Below are positions 22,982-33,509 of a DNA stretch of 64,000 nt, in pieces. Made by a program: the position numbers and the translations under genes. Position 1 is the stretch's first letter. Each line of letters begins with the position of its first letter. This DNA comes from Conus ventricosus. Lineage: Eukaryota; Mollusca; Gastropoda; Neogastropoda; Conidae. The notes under the pieces were generated by a model that was not told the origin of the DNA, made no database searches, and saw only the letters and a list, made by a program, of their open reading frames with translations. The DNA lies in the NCBI GenBank assembly GCA_018398815.1, contig CM031607.1:84970042-85034041 (forward strand), given 5' to 3'.

Positions 22982-23736
22982 TCCAACAGATAATAACAAG
23001 GGAAATTTTTTGAACTGTTTGAACATGATCTGTGTGATCAACATAATGTGTCTCATAAATGGCTGATTGATACAATTGAGAAGCGAAAATTGATGTACTT
23101 TATTTAAAGGAAAAAAGGGCAGATAACCTTTGTAACAAAAAAACTTTGAAAGAGTGGCACGGTTTCAGAGTCATCGAACACCCATTAAGTCCAAAAACTT
23201 TTAAGAATAACAATTTCAGGGTCATCAGATATTTAGATCACTTTTCGTCTTTTATTGACCATTTTAGCATAAACTCTCTCAAAAAGTAAATTACTGGAAG
23301 TGTTAGATTAAAAAAAAAAAATTTCTATGATGTAACTTTTAATTTGACTTTGAGTTCCTTACCAGCACAACTCATGGCATTGATGTTGTCTGCATTACTT
23401 TATCAAGTTAACATGTTTAGAGTCAAAATTCGTAAGTCTTTGTTCTGACTTTTTAAGTAGCAAGAAACATATTCTTTTAGAGTGTTGGAACTGGGCACGA
23501 TGTGAGACGTAAACAATTTACTGTAGACTCCATGAAAAACGTGTTCAGCGATGTCCCAGCTGGTGTGATCTTTGAATTTCTGAAATAGATTTGACATTTT
23601 TCATCTGATCTAAGCGTTTCATAGAAGAAGGATCTTACAAAATTTCTGATATGTTTGTATAAGGTGTTTTTTTAAAAAAAGGTTTGTGTGAATGAGTTTT
23701 TTTTTTTTTTTTTTAAGTTGAATTGACTTCAGCGTG

Positions 23737-23796
23737 GTGACAGCCCTGATATCACCCTTTGCTGTCAGCTGGGCTATAAGCAACATTACCTTACTT
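23737..23796 (+). repeat. Dispersed repeat family C, copy 3 (3' end)
   Basis: Reads GACAGCCCTGATATCACC, then GTCAGCTGGGCTATAAGCAA and CATTACC, matching copy 1 at 17798-17867. Confidence 0.7.
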
Positions 23797-24264
23797 TTTA
23801 CCTATTCAATATCTTTCATTTGCAGATAAACTGAAATATTTAACACTGTTGTATTTCTAGATTTTAGCGTGTAACTGTAAGTAACGTTTTAGGGATTCGA
23901 GATTGTAGCTATACAAAGACCTGTGATTTTTTTAAAATATTTTTTTTATTTTTTAATATTTTTTACAGTACACATCCACTCTTACACCTTCCTTTAACAC
24001 TAATTTTTTTAGAGCTGGCACTTTGCCATCTTTTTCACTCACCTGGGGTGATTGACTAACTTCAAGTTGGTCGCAAATTAAAATTTCTAGTTCCCAGTGG
24101 AGGTGATTTATTTGCTGTCACAGGCAGTTAGAATGGCTTCAGTGTCCCGCTTTGGATGGTATGATAGCTATCACAGTGTCAGGTTTGGTATGATTGATTT
24201 GTGGTGAGAACAGGGAGCATTCCAACCACCATCCCCACTCCCACCAACCCCACTGCCCCCCCCC

Positions 24265-24424
24265 CCCCCTCCTCAACTTCTAGACAACTCACTCTGTCTG
24301 TGTCTCTGTCACATGTCTTATCTCTCTCTCTCTCTCTGTCTGCCTGCCTGTCTGTCTCTCTTTCTCTCTCTCTCCCCTCTCTCTCTCTCTCCCTCTCTCT
24401 CTCTCTCTCATGCGTATGCATGCA
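24265..24424. repeat. Poly-C and (TC)n low-complexity block
   Basis: A C-rich run near 24257-24268, then CTCTCTCTGTCTGCCTG-type repeats to a CATGCATGCA end. No gene. Confidence 0.9.
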
Positions 24425-26813
24425 TGCACTGATGTAGACGAGGCTGCTTGCACAGTTTTCTTTGGTCATAATCATATTACTCGTACAGCTGCAGTGTACA
24501 GTTTTCAGTGCAAGAGGGGAATGTGAGGTTAGTGGAGGCAGGGTTTCAATGGGGAGTGGAGGGGAAGGGTATTATGAACAAAAGGTTTTCGCTTCAACTG
24601 TTTTATCTTTTGAACACTAGGTGACACTCCTGGCAGACCAAATCTGTTGCGTGATCACTGAAACATAGATAAAGCATGACACTGAAAGTGTGAGAAAGCG
24701 TACAAAATGAACAGAGCAGAGAGTGTGAATGATTATTCTGAATTATGCAGTGAAACTTTTGTTGAAAATAGGTTTCCTGCGAAGAATCCCCATCTTTTCA
24801 AAGATTTTTGTTTTTCTAGAACAATCCTTGTTTTATCCCTAGAGATTTACCTTCCCGTCTAGCCTCTCTCCAACTTAAGACTCAAAGTACAAGGAATTCT
24901 AGGCTTGTGGTGCAGGAGGGGGGTGGGGGAGGGGTAAGGGAAGGATGCACTTGATATTGATTATAGAGAAATCTTAAAGTGAATTTTACAGCAAATAATC
25001 ATTATAATGTCAATGCAAAAACTCTTCGGACAGAGATAACTTGAGGTCAGAAGAAAAATTAGAAGTGTCATTTGTGGATTTTTCAGCTTCGGTTTGGAAG
25101 CAGGAAATATTTGAACCAAAAGACCAACCATTTTCCGTGTTCAACAAACACTAGAGCACATTTTGCCTCCCGTGTCCCTGTCTTCATTCTAATTGGCTTC
25201 AAAAGAAAAGTAAGCGCTGAAAGGTGACTGGGCTAGCTGCAGGTGATTAATTGACTGATGAATTATTCACAGACTTCATAAAACTTTTAACTCTGGAATG
25301 GCTGAACAAGGCTGTGCTGTGGCGGAAACAAGTCTTTTTTGCTGTGCTCTTAATGGAATTGAATTAATGAGGCAAAGCAAATCGGTACAGGCAGATCGCT
25401 TTGCCCCTGGCTGCCGCTGCTTTTTAGTGAAGAGACTCCTATGCCCGTCCCAGTTGTTGCTTTTTGTTGATATACCGTCTTTCAGAATATTCATGAGCAC
25501 AGTGATCATTGATCTGTCTGAAGCTAGAACTTAGAAGTAGAATGTTGATGCCAGTGACTGCTGCTTGTAACACAACGTACAGATACACGTTTAACTACCT
25601 CAGCTTTTGTGCTGATATAGTGAATTGTTGTTGTCATTGTTGAAAATCTGTTTTGAAAACTTGTGATAGTCAAACCGTAAAGTATCAGTCATTTAAAAAC
25701 TGTAAATACTTGCAGACTTAAACACCCTTGCATTTTTTTAAACTGTTATGAATTATACACATAATACACCACACCTAAAAACAAAAACAAAAAAAAACCA
25801 CCCCAACACATACACTTATAAAATGCTGAATTATGAAGATGTTGTCTTCCCCGAAGTTTAAGTATGGCTTCCTTGATGGCAGGATAAAAAACGGTCATCA
25901 CACAAAACTCCACTCCCTATACAGGGGGTGTCCGCAGGAGTATCAGCCTGCGTACGCAGAAGAAGAAAAAGATAAAGATGTTGTGAAGATCACAGCTGAC
26001 GTAAAACTAAAGTAAAAGCCAGTTTGTGTCTGTATATTTTTAAAAAAAAGTTATGAATGAAAGCCCAGTTTCTCTTCACGTGTAAAATATTACAAATGAA
26101 GGCCATAACCCACAACCAGATGGATCTCATAGTTTTAAGGTTGTGGCCCATTAGTAAAGGAATCCAGCCCCAACGGATGGTTTTCACCCCTGGGTACGGC
26201 CAGTTTCAGTTAAAAGAATGATACCTGCTTATATTTCAGTAATTAAAAGACTCAACTTCCATGATTTTATGGAGATAACATCAGTCACTTCTTTGGTGTT
26301 TATTTTTAAACTTTTTGTGGACACATTATCTACTTTACTTCCAAAATTGAAGAAACTTCTTTACACCAATTAAAAACCTTTTCTTTTTGGGGTAGTCAAG
26401 TCATAGGTCTATTCGAACTGTGTATGTTAACACCAGTTCCTTTATTTGTAGGGGCAAGGGACTGCCTGGGAACTGTCAGACCGCTGTAGTGTAAAGCACC
26501 ATCTCCTTGATCCCTTCAATTGCTTCCCTCGTGGAAAAACTTTCTGTCCTGTTTCTGTTCCTTCGTTTGTTTGTTTGTTTTTTCAGGTGAAACGCCAGTT
26601 TTAACTGTGTTTTGGGCTGGCCGAGACCTCCAACTATTAACTGTGTTTTGCTGAGTCTTTTGTGTGTTTTGCGTTTCCGATGATACAATTCTTGGCATGA
26701 CTGTTTATCATGGTGACTGTGGCCAGTCAGATGGGAAGAAGGGGAAGTTCAACAAAAGCCTTGGTGTTGCTGACATGACGTTGACATGGGGATGTGACAT
26801 GATGTGCTGGCAG

Positions 26814-26993
26814 GGAAGCAGTCTAGGAGAGAGGAGTCGAGCCAGTGGCATGAGTCCAGGGCCGGGCCCAGGCTATCCCCATCAGAGCCAGTACATGGGG
26901 TCCTCCATGGCTGCCGGCACGCCGCGCTACATGATGGGGCAGGTGCGGCCTGGTCACATGCCTCCAATGTCCTCCCATGGCTACAGTCAGCAG
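26814..26993 (+). CDS. ARID1: ARID1 exon 2
   Basis: A 180-bp exon (60 codons, phase 0 to 0) encoding GSSLGERSRASGMSPGPG and continuing to TPRYMMGQVRPGHMPPMS and HGYSQQ. It is Gly/Pro/Met/Ser/Tyr/Gln-rich like the corresponding ARID1A/B segment, where a TPQRYPM block is found. Codon use turns strongly GC-rich here compared with the flanking intron. The donor is CAG|GTACCT. The acceptor (GCTGGCAG) has a poor pyrimidine tract, so the exact start is less certain than the end; phase 0 matches exon 1. The open frame continues upstream, but that part is not ARID1-like. Confidence 0.82.
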
Positions 26994-27554
26994 GTACCTC
27001 ACGGGACTCAGTTTATCACCTGTTGAATTTCTGTTGAAGAGGAACAGTTTGTAGTGGGGTTCCAAACATCTGTGCCTGGGGGGGTGAAATCAGCTGCATC
27101 AGTTTAACTGATTAATCAGTCATCAGTTTGAAGTTGAAAATTACATGTGTACGTGGAAGAAATGTGTGTTCCAAAAGCTGAATCAGAACTAGCAAATGCA
27201 CTTGATATTCGAGCTAGCATACCCGCATGTACTCAGTGTGTGTGGACTTTGGGGTATTCTCTAATCAAATTCTCTTTCCTCTCCTCACCTCACTGATTGT
27301 AACATCCTGTCAGATCTGTTTTGAAGGAAAGAAGTTGTGGCTAAAGCTGGGAGCTACAGAACATGTCATTGTATTAAAGCTGCCAAGTGTGGACTTGCAT
27401 ATATGCAGATGCCCTCTCACAGTCTAATGAACTTCAGTCCTTCCTCAGTTAAATCCGCTGTGTGTGGCCATGCATGTGCAGATGCCCTGTAACAGTTTAG
27501 TGAACTTCAGTCCTTCCTGTATTAATGCTGCCTTGTGTGGTCTTGTATGTGCAG
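26994..27554 (+). other. ARID1 intron 2, with triplicated splice junction
   Basis: A 561-bp intron. Its last 180 bp consist of two decayed copies of the junction that precedes exon 3, described with the repeat at 27373-27600. Confidence 0.8.
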
Positions 27555-27600
27555 ATGCCCTCTCACAGTCCAATGAACTACAGTCCTTCCATGCCAAACC
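27373..27600. repeat. Junction-spanning 74-bp tandem repeat at exon 3
   Basis: Three tandem copies of a unit that joins the end of intron 2 to the first part of exon 3. Each copy has a TGYAG-type acceptor, then ATGCCCTSTMACAGT, then TGAACTWCAGTCCTTCC. Candidate acceptors end at about 27405, 27481 and 27554. Only the third leads into the long open frame. Translation from the first copy meets a TAA in the second, so use of the upstream sites would truncate the protein. Confidence 0.85.
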
Positions 27601-27851
27601 AGACCTCTCAGCTGCCCAGCCAGCAGCAGCAGCAGCAACAGCAGCAGATGTATCATGGTCAGCAACAGCAGCCGCAGCCCCCGGGTCAGCCCCCTCCACA
27701 GCCTTCCCCCACCCCCACCCAGCAGCCTCACCACTCATTGCCCACGTCCTCATCGTCATCCTCATCCCACCGACCACCATCGTCTCAGGGAGCCTCCCCC
27801 AAGCAGCTGTCTCCAGCGCCGCCTGGGATGGCCGATCAGAACTCGAATCAC
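27555..27851 (+). CDS. ARID1: ARID1 exon 3: polyglutamine and Ser/Pro-rich segment
   Basis: A 297-bp exon (99 codons, phase 0 to 0). It starts MPSHSPMNYSPSMPNQ, passes into a run of about nine glutamines (CAG/CAA at about 27621-27648), then MYHGQQQQPQPPGQPPP, a serine run (about eight Ser) and SHRPPSSQGASPKQLSPAPP, ending NSNH. This is the Gln/Pro/Ser-rich low-complexity part of ARID1/Osa N-termini, thought to support multivalent interactions of the BAF complex. Donor CAC|GTGAGT is strong and acceptor TGTGCAG is good. The CAG tract could vary in length between individuals. Confidence 0.9.
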
Positions 27852-28767
27852 GTGAGTAGTGCACAGTGTCTCTGTGAACAGTTGACTGCATGCACGGCAA
27901 GTGGTGGAGAGTACAGCGTTGTTTGTGGTCATGTTTGTCTGCGTGTCGGCAAAATCGGTAGAAAACTGCAACGCAGATGTTTTTCAAATAGAAAACTTTT
28001 TATGTTTTTTTTTCTCTTTTTTTAAAGAAAATAGAATATAACAATATGAAATGCCTTTTTAAAAACTTTTTGGCAGCATGGCGCGAAAATGATTGCAGCG
28101 CCCGACTTACCGCTCGGCAGCGTGGGGCAAAAATATTTGCGGCAAGCGATCTGTCACTGAGGACACATCGCCAGAATGATGGCAACGGTCTTCTAAAAAT
28201 GAATATGACCGAATTTCCCAGAGAATTTTTAACCGGTTGTGTCGGCTTACAGATGTAGTCCTTCCTACGTCATATCATACCAGTCAGCTAGCTAAGTATT
28301 AACAGTCGATTTCATTGGTTAATTTGAAAAGAAAGCAACCAACCTGTTGGCGTCTTCAAGCACTGAATCAGTGCTCCTTGTTCGAAGTATGTCATTTTCA
28401 ACTCGGTCAAACAACACCAACAAAATTATTTTGACTTCTAAAACATTTATCGTCAAGAAGATGAAAGATAGCTCTATTTCACTGTACAAAAAATAAAGTC
28501 AAAGTTGGATTTAGGCTTTGAAGGAAAATTGATTAAAAATGGTCAAAATCAGGTGTCCTGAGGGACTTTCAGTGCTGTGACTGCAGTGTTAACTGGGAAC
28601 ATACAGTGGAAGGTGGGTCTGTGTTGATAATGTGAAAGAGAAATTTTATATTGCCAGTGACGTTTGAGCCTGTGTGATGTGTACGCGCAAGTGACAAAAG
28701 CTTGAAGGAAACAGTAGTGAGAATGATGAAGATGGTATGTTACAATGTAGTTCCATTCTTGCCTTGC

Positions 28768-29075
28768 ACTGCAAGACAGGGCTGTGCTCTGCCATTCGTT
28801 TGATACTGTATCCAGGCATGAGCCAGGCCAGAGTGATACAGAGACATGCAGTGCTGGACAGATTGAGCAGCACTTTTCAGAGACAGGTCCTGTTAGTGGA
28901 TGAACTGTGACTGTGCTGTGCCAGTCTTTCCACTTAACTTCACAGCACATTCAGCTTAGTGTAAAAGTTGATCAGGGCCGCAGACAAAGGCCTGATGCGT
29001 CTCGTTTGGGACTCGACCTTTCACCCCAGAAGCCTGTAACGCCAGCTGCTACACTATGGCGGTTGTCCAGTATAT
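28768..29075 (-). mobile_element. tRNA-derived SINE (family A), copy 2
   Basis: Colinear with the element at 3545-3850: ACAGGGCTGT near the left end, GATACAG and TGCAGTG in the body, and a minus-strand tRNA-like head with B-box-like GGTCGAGTCCC at about 29020-29010. It is more diverged than copy 1 in the head. Both copies end with a segment resembling AATGGAA. Confidence 0.7.
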
Positions 29076-31372
29076 ACTGGTGTATTTTTAAGTGTGTAAG
29101 GAATGGTGCTAGAGCTTGTGGCCCACCCTCGCCGTTTTCATCATTTAGTACTGCTGCATGTCTGCAGTGAACGTTACTGGGGAAGCAGTTTTGATATAAG
29201 GTCCCCTTTCTCTCTGTGTTATTCTGATCTCACTGGTCTTCATGTCAGTGCATGTGCACATTGAACTTTTATGTGTTTTAAGGCCTTCATAATTGTACTT
29301 GACAGCAGTGCAGAAATCCTCATCCAGTGGAGTAGGCACCTGGTTGAGGAAAGCTATAACTTCCAAGTCACCAGCCTGGCTCCCTCCGATAATTCATAGC
29401 CACCTCCGATAGTTCATAGCCAGCAAGTAGTTCTAGTGTTGGACAACTTTGCCTTTACCAGTAAAAATGGAGCTTAAAATTTTTTTTTTTAAAGCTTTAT
29501 TCTTGATTCATATTGAACTGGAAGGCAAGGGTGATCTCGTTTCTTTTGTTGCAGGCAAAAGTCATGCTTGTCTGCAACATTTGTAGATTACTTAACTTCA
29601 AAATGAAAATTTTAAGAATAATTCAATAGCAGATAAACGTGTGTTACTGTTATACCCAGTGTTTGATCACGTAATTCAAAGTGATACAGACTGGGTAAAA
29701 TGTCATCTTGGATGTGTTCCTTGGGGTTACTTTCCTTCAATAAATCACTTCGAAACCTGGCTTCAAAATATGTGCACTGTGGATTAGTTTTAAGGAAGAA
29801 AATTATGCTTTATTCTGAATTGTTACCAAAACTATTCCTTACCTGCTTCATGGAATTTAGAAACCTTTCTCCTTTTTGTCTGTTGTCTCACTTTAAGATT
29901 AATTTTGTCTCTGATTAACATCATTGAACAATTTTGTTTTGAACAACAACAAAAAATAATATATTCCTGGGTCCCAGTACCTGTCTTTCAGTCTGTAGTG
30001 TTGAGACGAATATTAGTCTGTTCATGTTTATGTTAATAGTTCCCGTACTCTAATTTTCCCAAAAATTCCCCTGTTCTTAAAAAACAACAACAACACCCGT
30101 AGGTTTTAAATTTGGTGGAAAAGAGGTGGAATAAAATTGATGTAGTTTTGCTTCATTTTATTTTGTTATTATTTTTTTCAATGAATCGGGGTTTTGTGGT
30201 CATTTTGGAATAGGTTGATGAAACATACATATATGTGAGAAGAGAGCCAAAGTGATGATCAGTACATGTGTGAGGAACTGTGTATGATAGTGGAAGACAC
30301 ATTGTTGATCTTTCTGTTGATCACGTCAAGCAAATGGCAGTGTATATGATTTGCAGCCAAACTTATCTCTACATTTCCTGGCTCCACAATTTTGACTTGT
30401 AGTTAGGCAGCTCTGTTATTTATTGGCTTGGTTTAGTGGGCTGTGTTTTTTTCCCTTTCAAGAAAATTTCGTTTTTATTCAAATTTTGTTTTCAATTGAT
30501 TTTTTGCAAGGAACTTGAATAACGTATTGGGGGTGTGACAGAGGGGAAAATATATGTTTGCAAAACTGGCATGCTAGGTGTCGTATTTATGATTAATAAT
30601 GTGAGATCTTGATTCAGAGTTGTTTAAATCAAAACATGTTGGTATTGGAGCAGGTGTGTGGTTCTAATCATCTGCTTTGAATTATATATACCATATCCTT
30701 TCTGTGAATTGGAAAATGTGTATTTTTGACGACAAGGTAGCTGGACACTTGTTCTTCTACGCATATTTTAGATTTGGTTCTGCATACTTGCTATGATTAG
30801 AGATGGTTACCAGGAAACCAGGGGGTCGTTTTGAACAGCGGTGGGTCAGTGTCAATTGTCCGTCCACACCCAGGACAATGTTCAACACAGAAATCATTTT
30901 GTCCCCATCCATCCTGAGATAGAATGTCTGCATTATAGTTCATGGTATTGTCATGATTGAAAATGCACTTGTGCGTTTGTGATGGGGGAGGGGGAGAAAA
31001 AAGAGTCTGGTTAAGCTTCTGTGACTAAAATTAGATGGGAGCGCAAATGGAGGAGAGATGGATGAATGAATATAATGTAGTGTTAAGAAGCCACTTCTGC
31101 GAGTGCATTCACGTGCACACAGAGTGTCTTGTGATAAATAGTTGGAGGACTGATACAAAAGGTCAAAGAATCGGCTGGTGGGGGGCACCGGGTGCAGGCC
31201 GGCTAGTAAAAAAGGTGCTTACTCACTCGCCATTCAGCTTTGGGACCCACTCTCCCACAACACTTCATGAATATTAATGAGATGACAGTAAAGCTACACA
31301 CTAACAGAAATAGTGGCATTTCCATTGTGCACCAAGTGGGAAAAGTTAAGTGCAGTGAGAAGGGTGGTCTCA

Positions 31373-31450
31373 ACTGCTCTCTTACCCAGGGTGGTGTCAT
31401 CTGCTCTCTTACCCCACCCAGGGTGGTCTCAACTGCTGTCTTGCCCAGGT
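31373..31450. repeat. Short tandem triplication
   Basis: Three imperfect copies of a unit containing GGTGGTCTCAACTGCTCTCT (about 25-30 bp), just outside the left end of the MULE element. Confidence 0.8.
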
Positions 31451-31476
31451 TCTGTCCACATGTGGGAAGGGTTCCA

Positions 31477-33498
31477 TTTGCGGCACTCCCAAAGGAAAAT
31501 GGTCAATTTGCGGCACTACAGAATTTAGTCCGTTTATTTCATATGACATTTGACATTTCCGGCACTCCAAACTTATTCCTTTCTGTGACAGGTCATTTGC
31601 GGCACCATGACGATATTGGTATAAAACATTTCCCCCTCTGCGTTTCAGGCTTGGGACTGTCTCAGATATGAGCTTTTGACTGACATAGCTTCATAAATGA
31701 GGCCGCATTAGGAATGTTTGTTTATTAGACTTTAATAATAGATAAAAAGATAAAATTTTGATATTTACATTCATAGAAGAGAGAGACATTCATAAATTTG
31801 TGGCAGGCAGTCCAGTGTAACAGATGCGCTGAAGGTAGACTTTTGTGGTAATTTGTCCATCTTCAAGCTGTTTTCTTGCTTCATTCATCCTTTCTTTCTT
31901 CTTCTTTTCCTTGTTAGACTCACACCTCACTCTCTGACCATCTTTCATTTTGAACCCGCTTTGGACGATGACTTCTTGAAGACGTTCCACGAGTTCAAAT
32001 ATGTTGGGATGTGCAGAATAGAACATGCTGTTCAGCTGTTTGTGGAAAGCTTCACAGCCATTGGTAGTCCTTTTAGAGTTTACCTCGCTGCTTGCCCAAA
32101 GAGTTGGAGGAAACAGCGACGAGCTTGTCATGTACGTCTTCAGCAGATAATCCAAACTCTCTCGTCACAAGGCGCTTCCAGTGTCAGGTCAAAGGCGAAA
32201 CTTTCAAAAACATCAAGGTAGTCCAGAAATGGAAGCCCAAACGTGAGTTTCAAAAACTTGCCCACTTCCGAGTCCATTTTATATTCAGCGCTCAAACCCA
32301 GCTCTTGGATCTTTCTCCACCATCGCTGCTTTAAGTGAAAAAGGCAGCCTCTCAGGGTGATGTCCATCACTTCAGTGGCAGCGTCTTGGGCCTGCTTTTC
32401 AAAATCCAAGTGTAGTATCTTGTCGTTAAAGCTCACGCCATTGATATCTTGATAGATACGTTGAAAGATGTTAAACATCATCCGGTACACATCTTTGGAC
32501 TTTCCCGGCAGCAGGAAAAAGACAATGGGGATGTAGTAGTTGTCTTTGTAGCCAAACATTGTGTATATCTGGTAAAAGTTCTTCGGGCAGCTCTTGAAAG
32601 TTCCGTCTCCAAACAAATACTGCACATCCTTGAGGAATTCCACAGAACTTGTACCATAAATCCAAGCAATTTCATGTTCAACGTCAGTATCTATTACAAT
32701 AGAGTTCTTTGTCTTTAGTGTGGACAGTGCTGACAGCGCCTCTTGTCTTGTCTTCGGTAGTGCTGGCTGTGTTTTCCTGCGATGACACCATATTGCTTTC
32801 CTCACTCTATTGATGCCATCCTGTGATACATGGTCGGTTTCCATCTTTTCAACTTCTCTGATCAAAATCTTCCTCGGCCTTTCTGTCATGTCTTCCTCAG
32901 CTTTGCGTTTACATGCTTGCCTCAAAAGATGAACTTGGGTTTTTTCTGTGTCCACATCATGATTGTGTACTGTCGAGCCATGCAGGATTTCGTTCGTCTC
33001 GAGTTCAGTGGTTAGCTTCCCAGTGCAATTTTTCTTCACGCACTGCCAAATCTTGGTTGCTAATGTTTCTTTCTTCAGTCGGTACATGTAGTTTTCTAAC
33101 AAAATGGCTGGCTTGCCTTTACTGGTTTCGACAAACTTCAATGCCATGTTGCCTCTTCGCCTGTGTGTCTACAAATGCCACACGGAATGAGCGAGCCTCA
33201 CTCAGTGACATGCACATGTTCAGTGAACTCTTATTGAGTGCATCTCAATGACAAGCGAGGGAAAATTAACGTTTGTTGGGCGTTTGTTGAAACTTGTTCA
33301 GTGTCTACAAATGCCACACGGAATGAACGAATCTCACTCAATGACGCTCTCTCTTGTTCAGTGGGCTCAAGCGGTGATGTACTGACGATGGGAACCCCTG
33401 ACGATTAGTGCCGCAAAATGGACTACTTTTCCGTATTGTTTAAAATCAGTGCCGCAAATGGAATGCTTGTTTTCTATTGTTTGGTTTAGTGCCGCAAA
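31477..33498 (-). mobile_element. Mutator-like (MULE, Phantom-type) DNA transposon
   Basis: About 2.0 kb, lying antisense within ARID1 intron 3. It carries one transposase gene (31790-33147) flanked by inverted clusters of the 11-mer TTTGCGGCACT. The left cluster is at 31477, 31507, 31556 (one mismatch) and 31596 (one mismatch). The right cluster is inverted (AGTGCCGCAAA) at 33407 (one mismatch), 33448 and 33488. The first left motif and the middle right one share a longer TTCCATTTGCGGCACT. Inside the right end a 30-bp direct repeat (GTGTCTACAAATGCCACACG) occurs at 33159 and 33302. FLYWCH-bearing animal MULEs are known as Phantom elements. I could not find a convincing target-site duplication, so the exact ends are uncertain. 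Confidence 0.75.
31790..33147 (-). CDS. FLYWCH/MULE transposase with one frame break
   Basis: Cuts and joins the ends of its own transposon. The first 335 codons (33147-32140) are continuous. Residues 1-65 resemble a FLYWCH zinc finger: GKPAILLENY, WQC, and C36, C41, H61, H63 as likely zinc ligands. A MULE DDE domain follows, with D181 in FGDGTF, D248 in LHLDFE and the C268-x2-H271 motif of the superfamily (GCLFHLKQ). A second frame (32155-31790) continues directly with DYLLKTYMTSS, then TTNGCEAFHKQLN, which supplies the likely catalytic Glu, and a Lys-rich tail. The two join if one T is missing in the TTT run at 32154-32156, giving about 452 residues. A near-intact frame implies a young copy. 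Confidence 0.85.
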
Positions 33499-33509
33499 GC
33501 GGATACACC

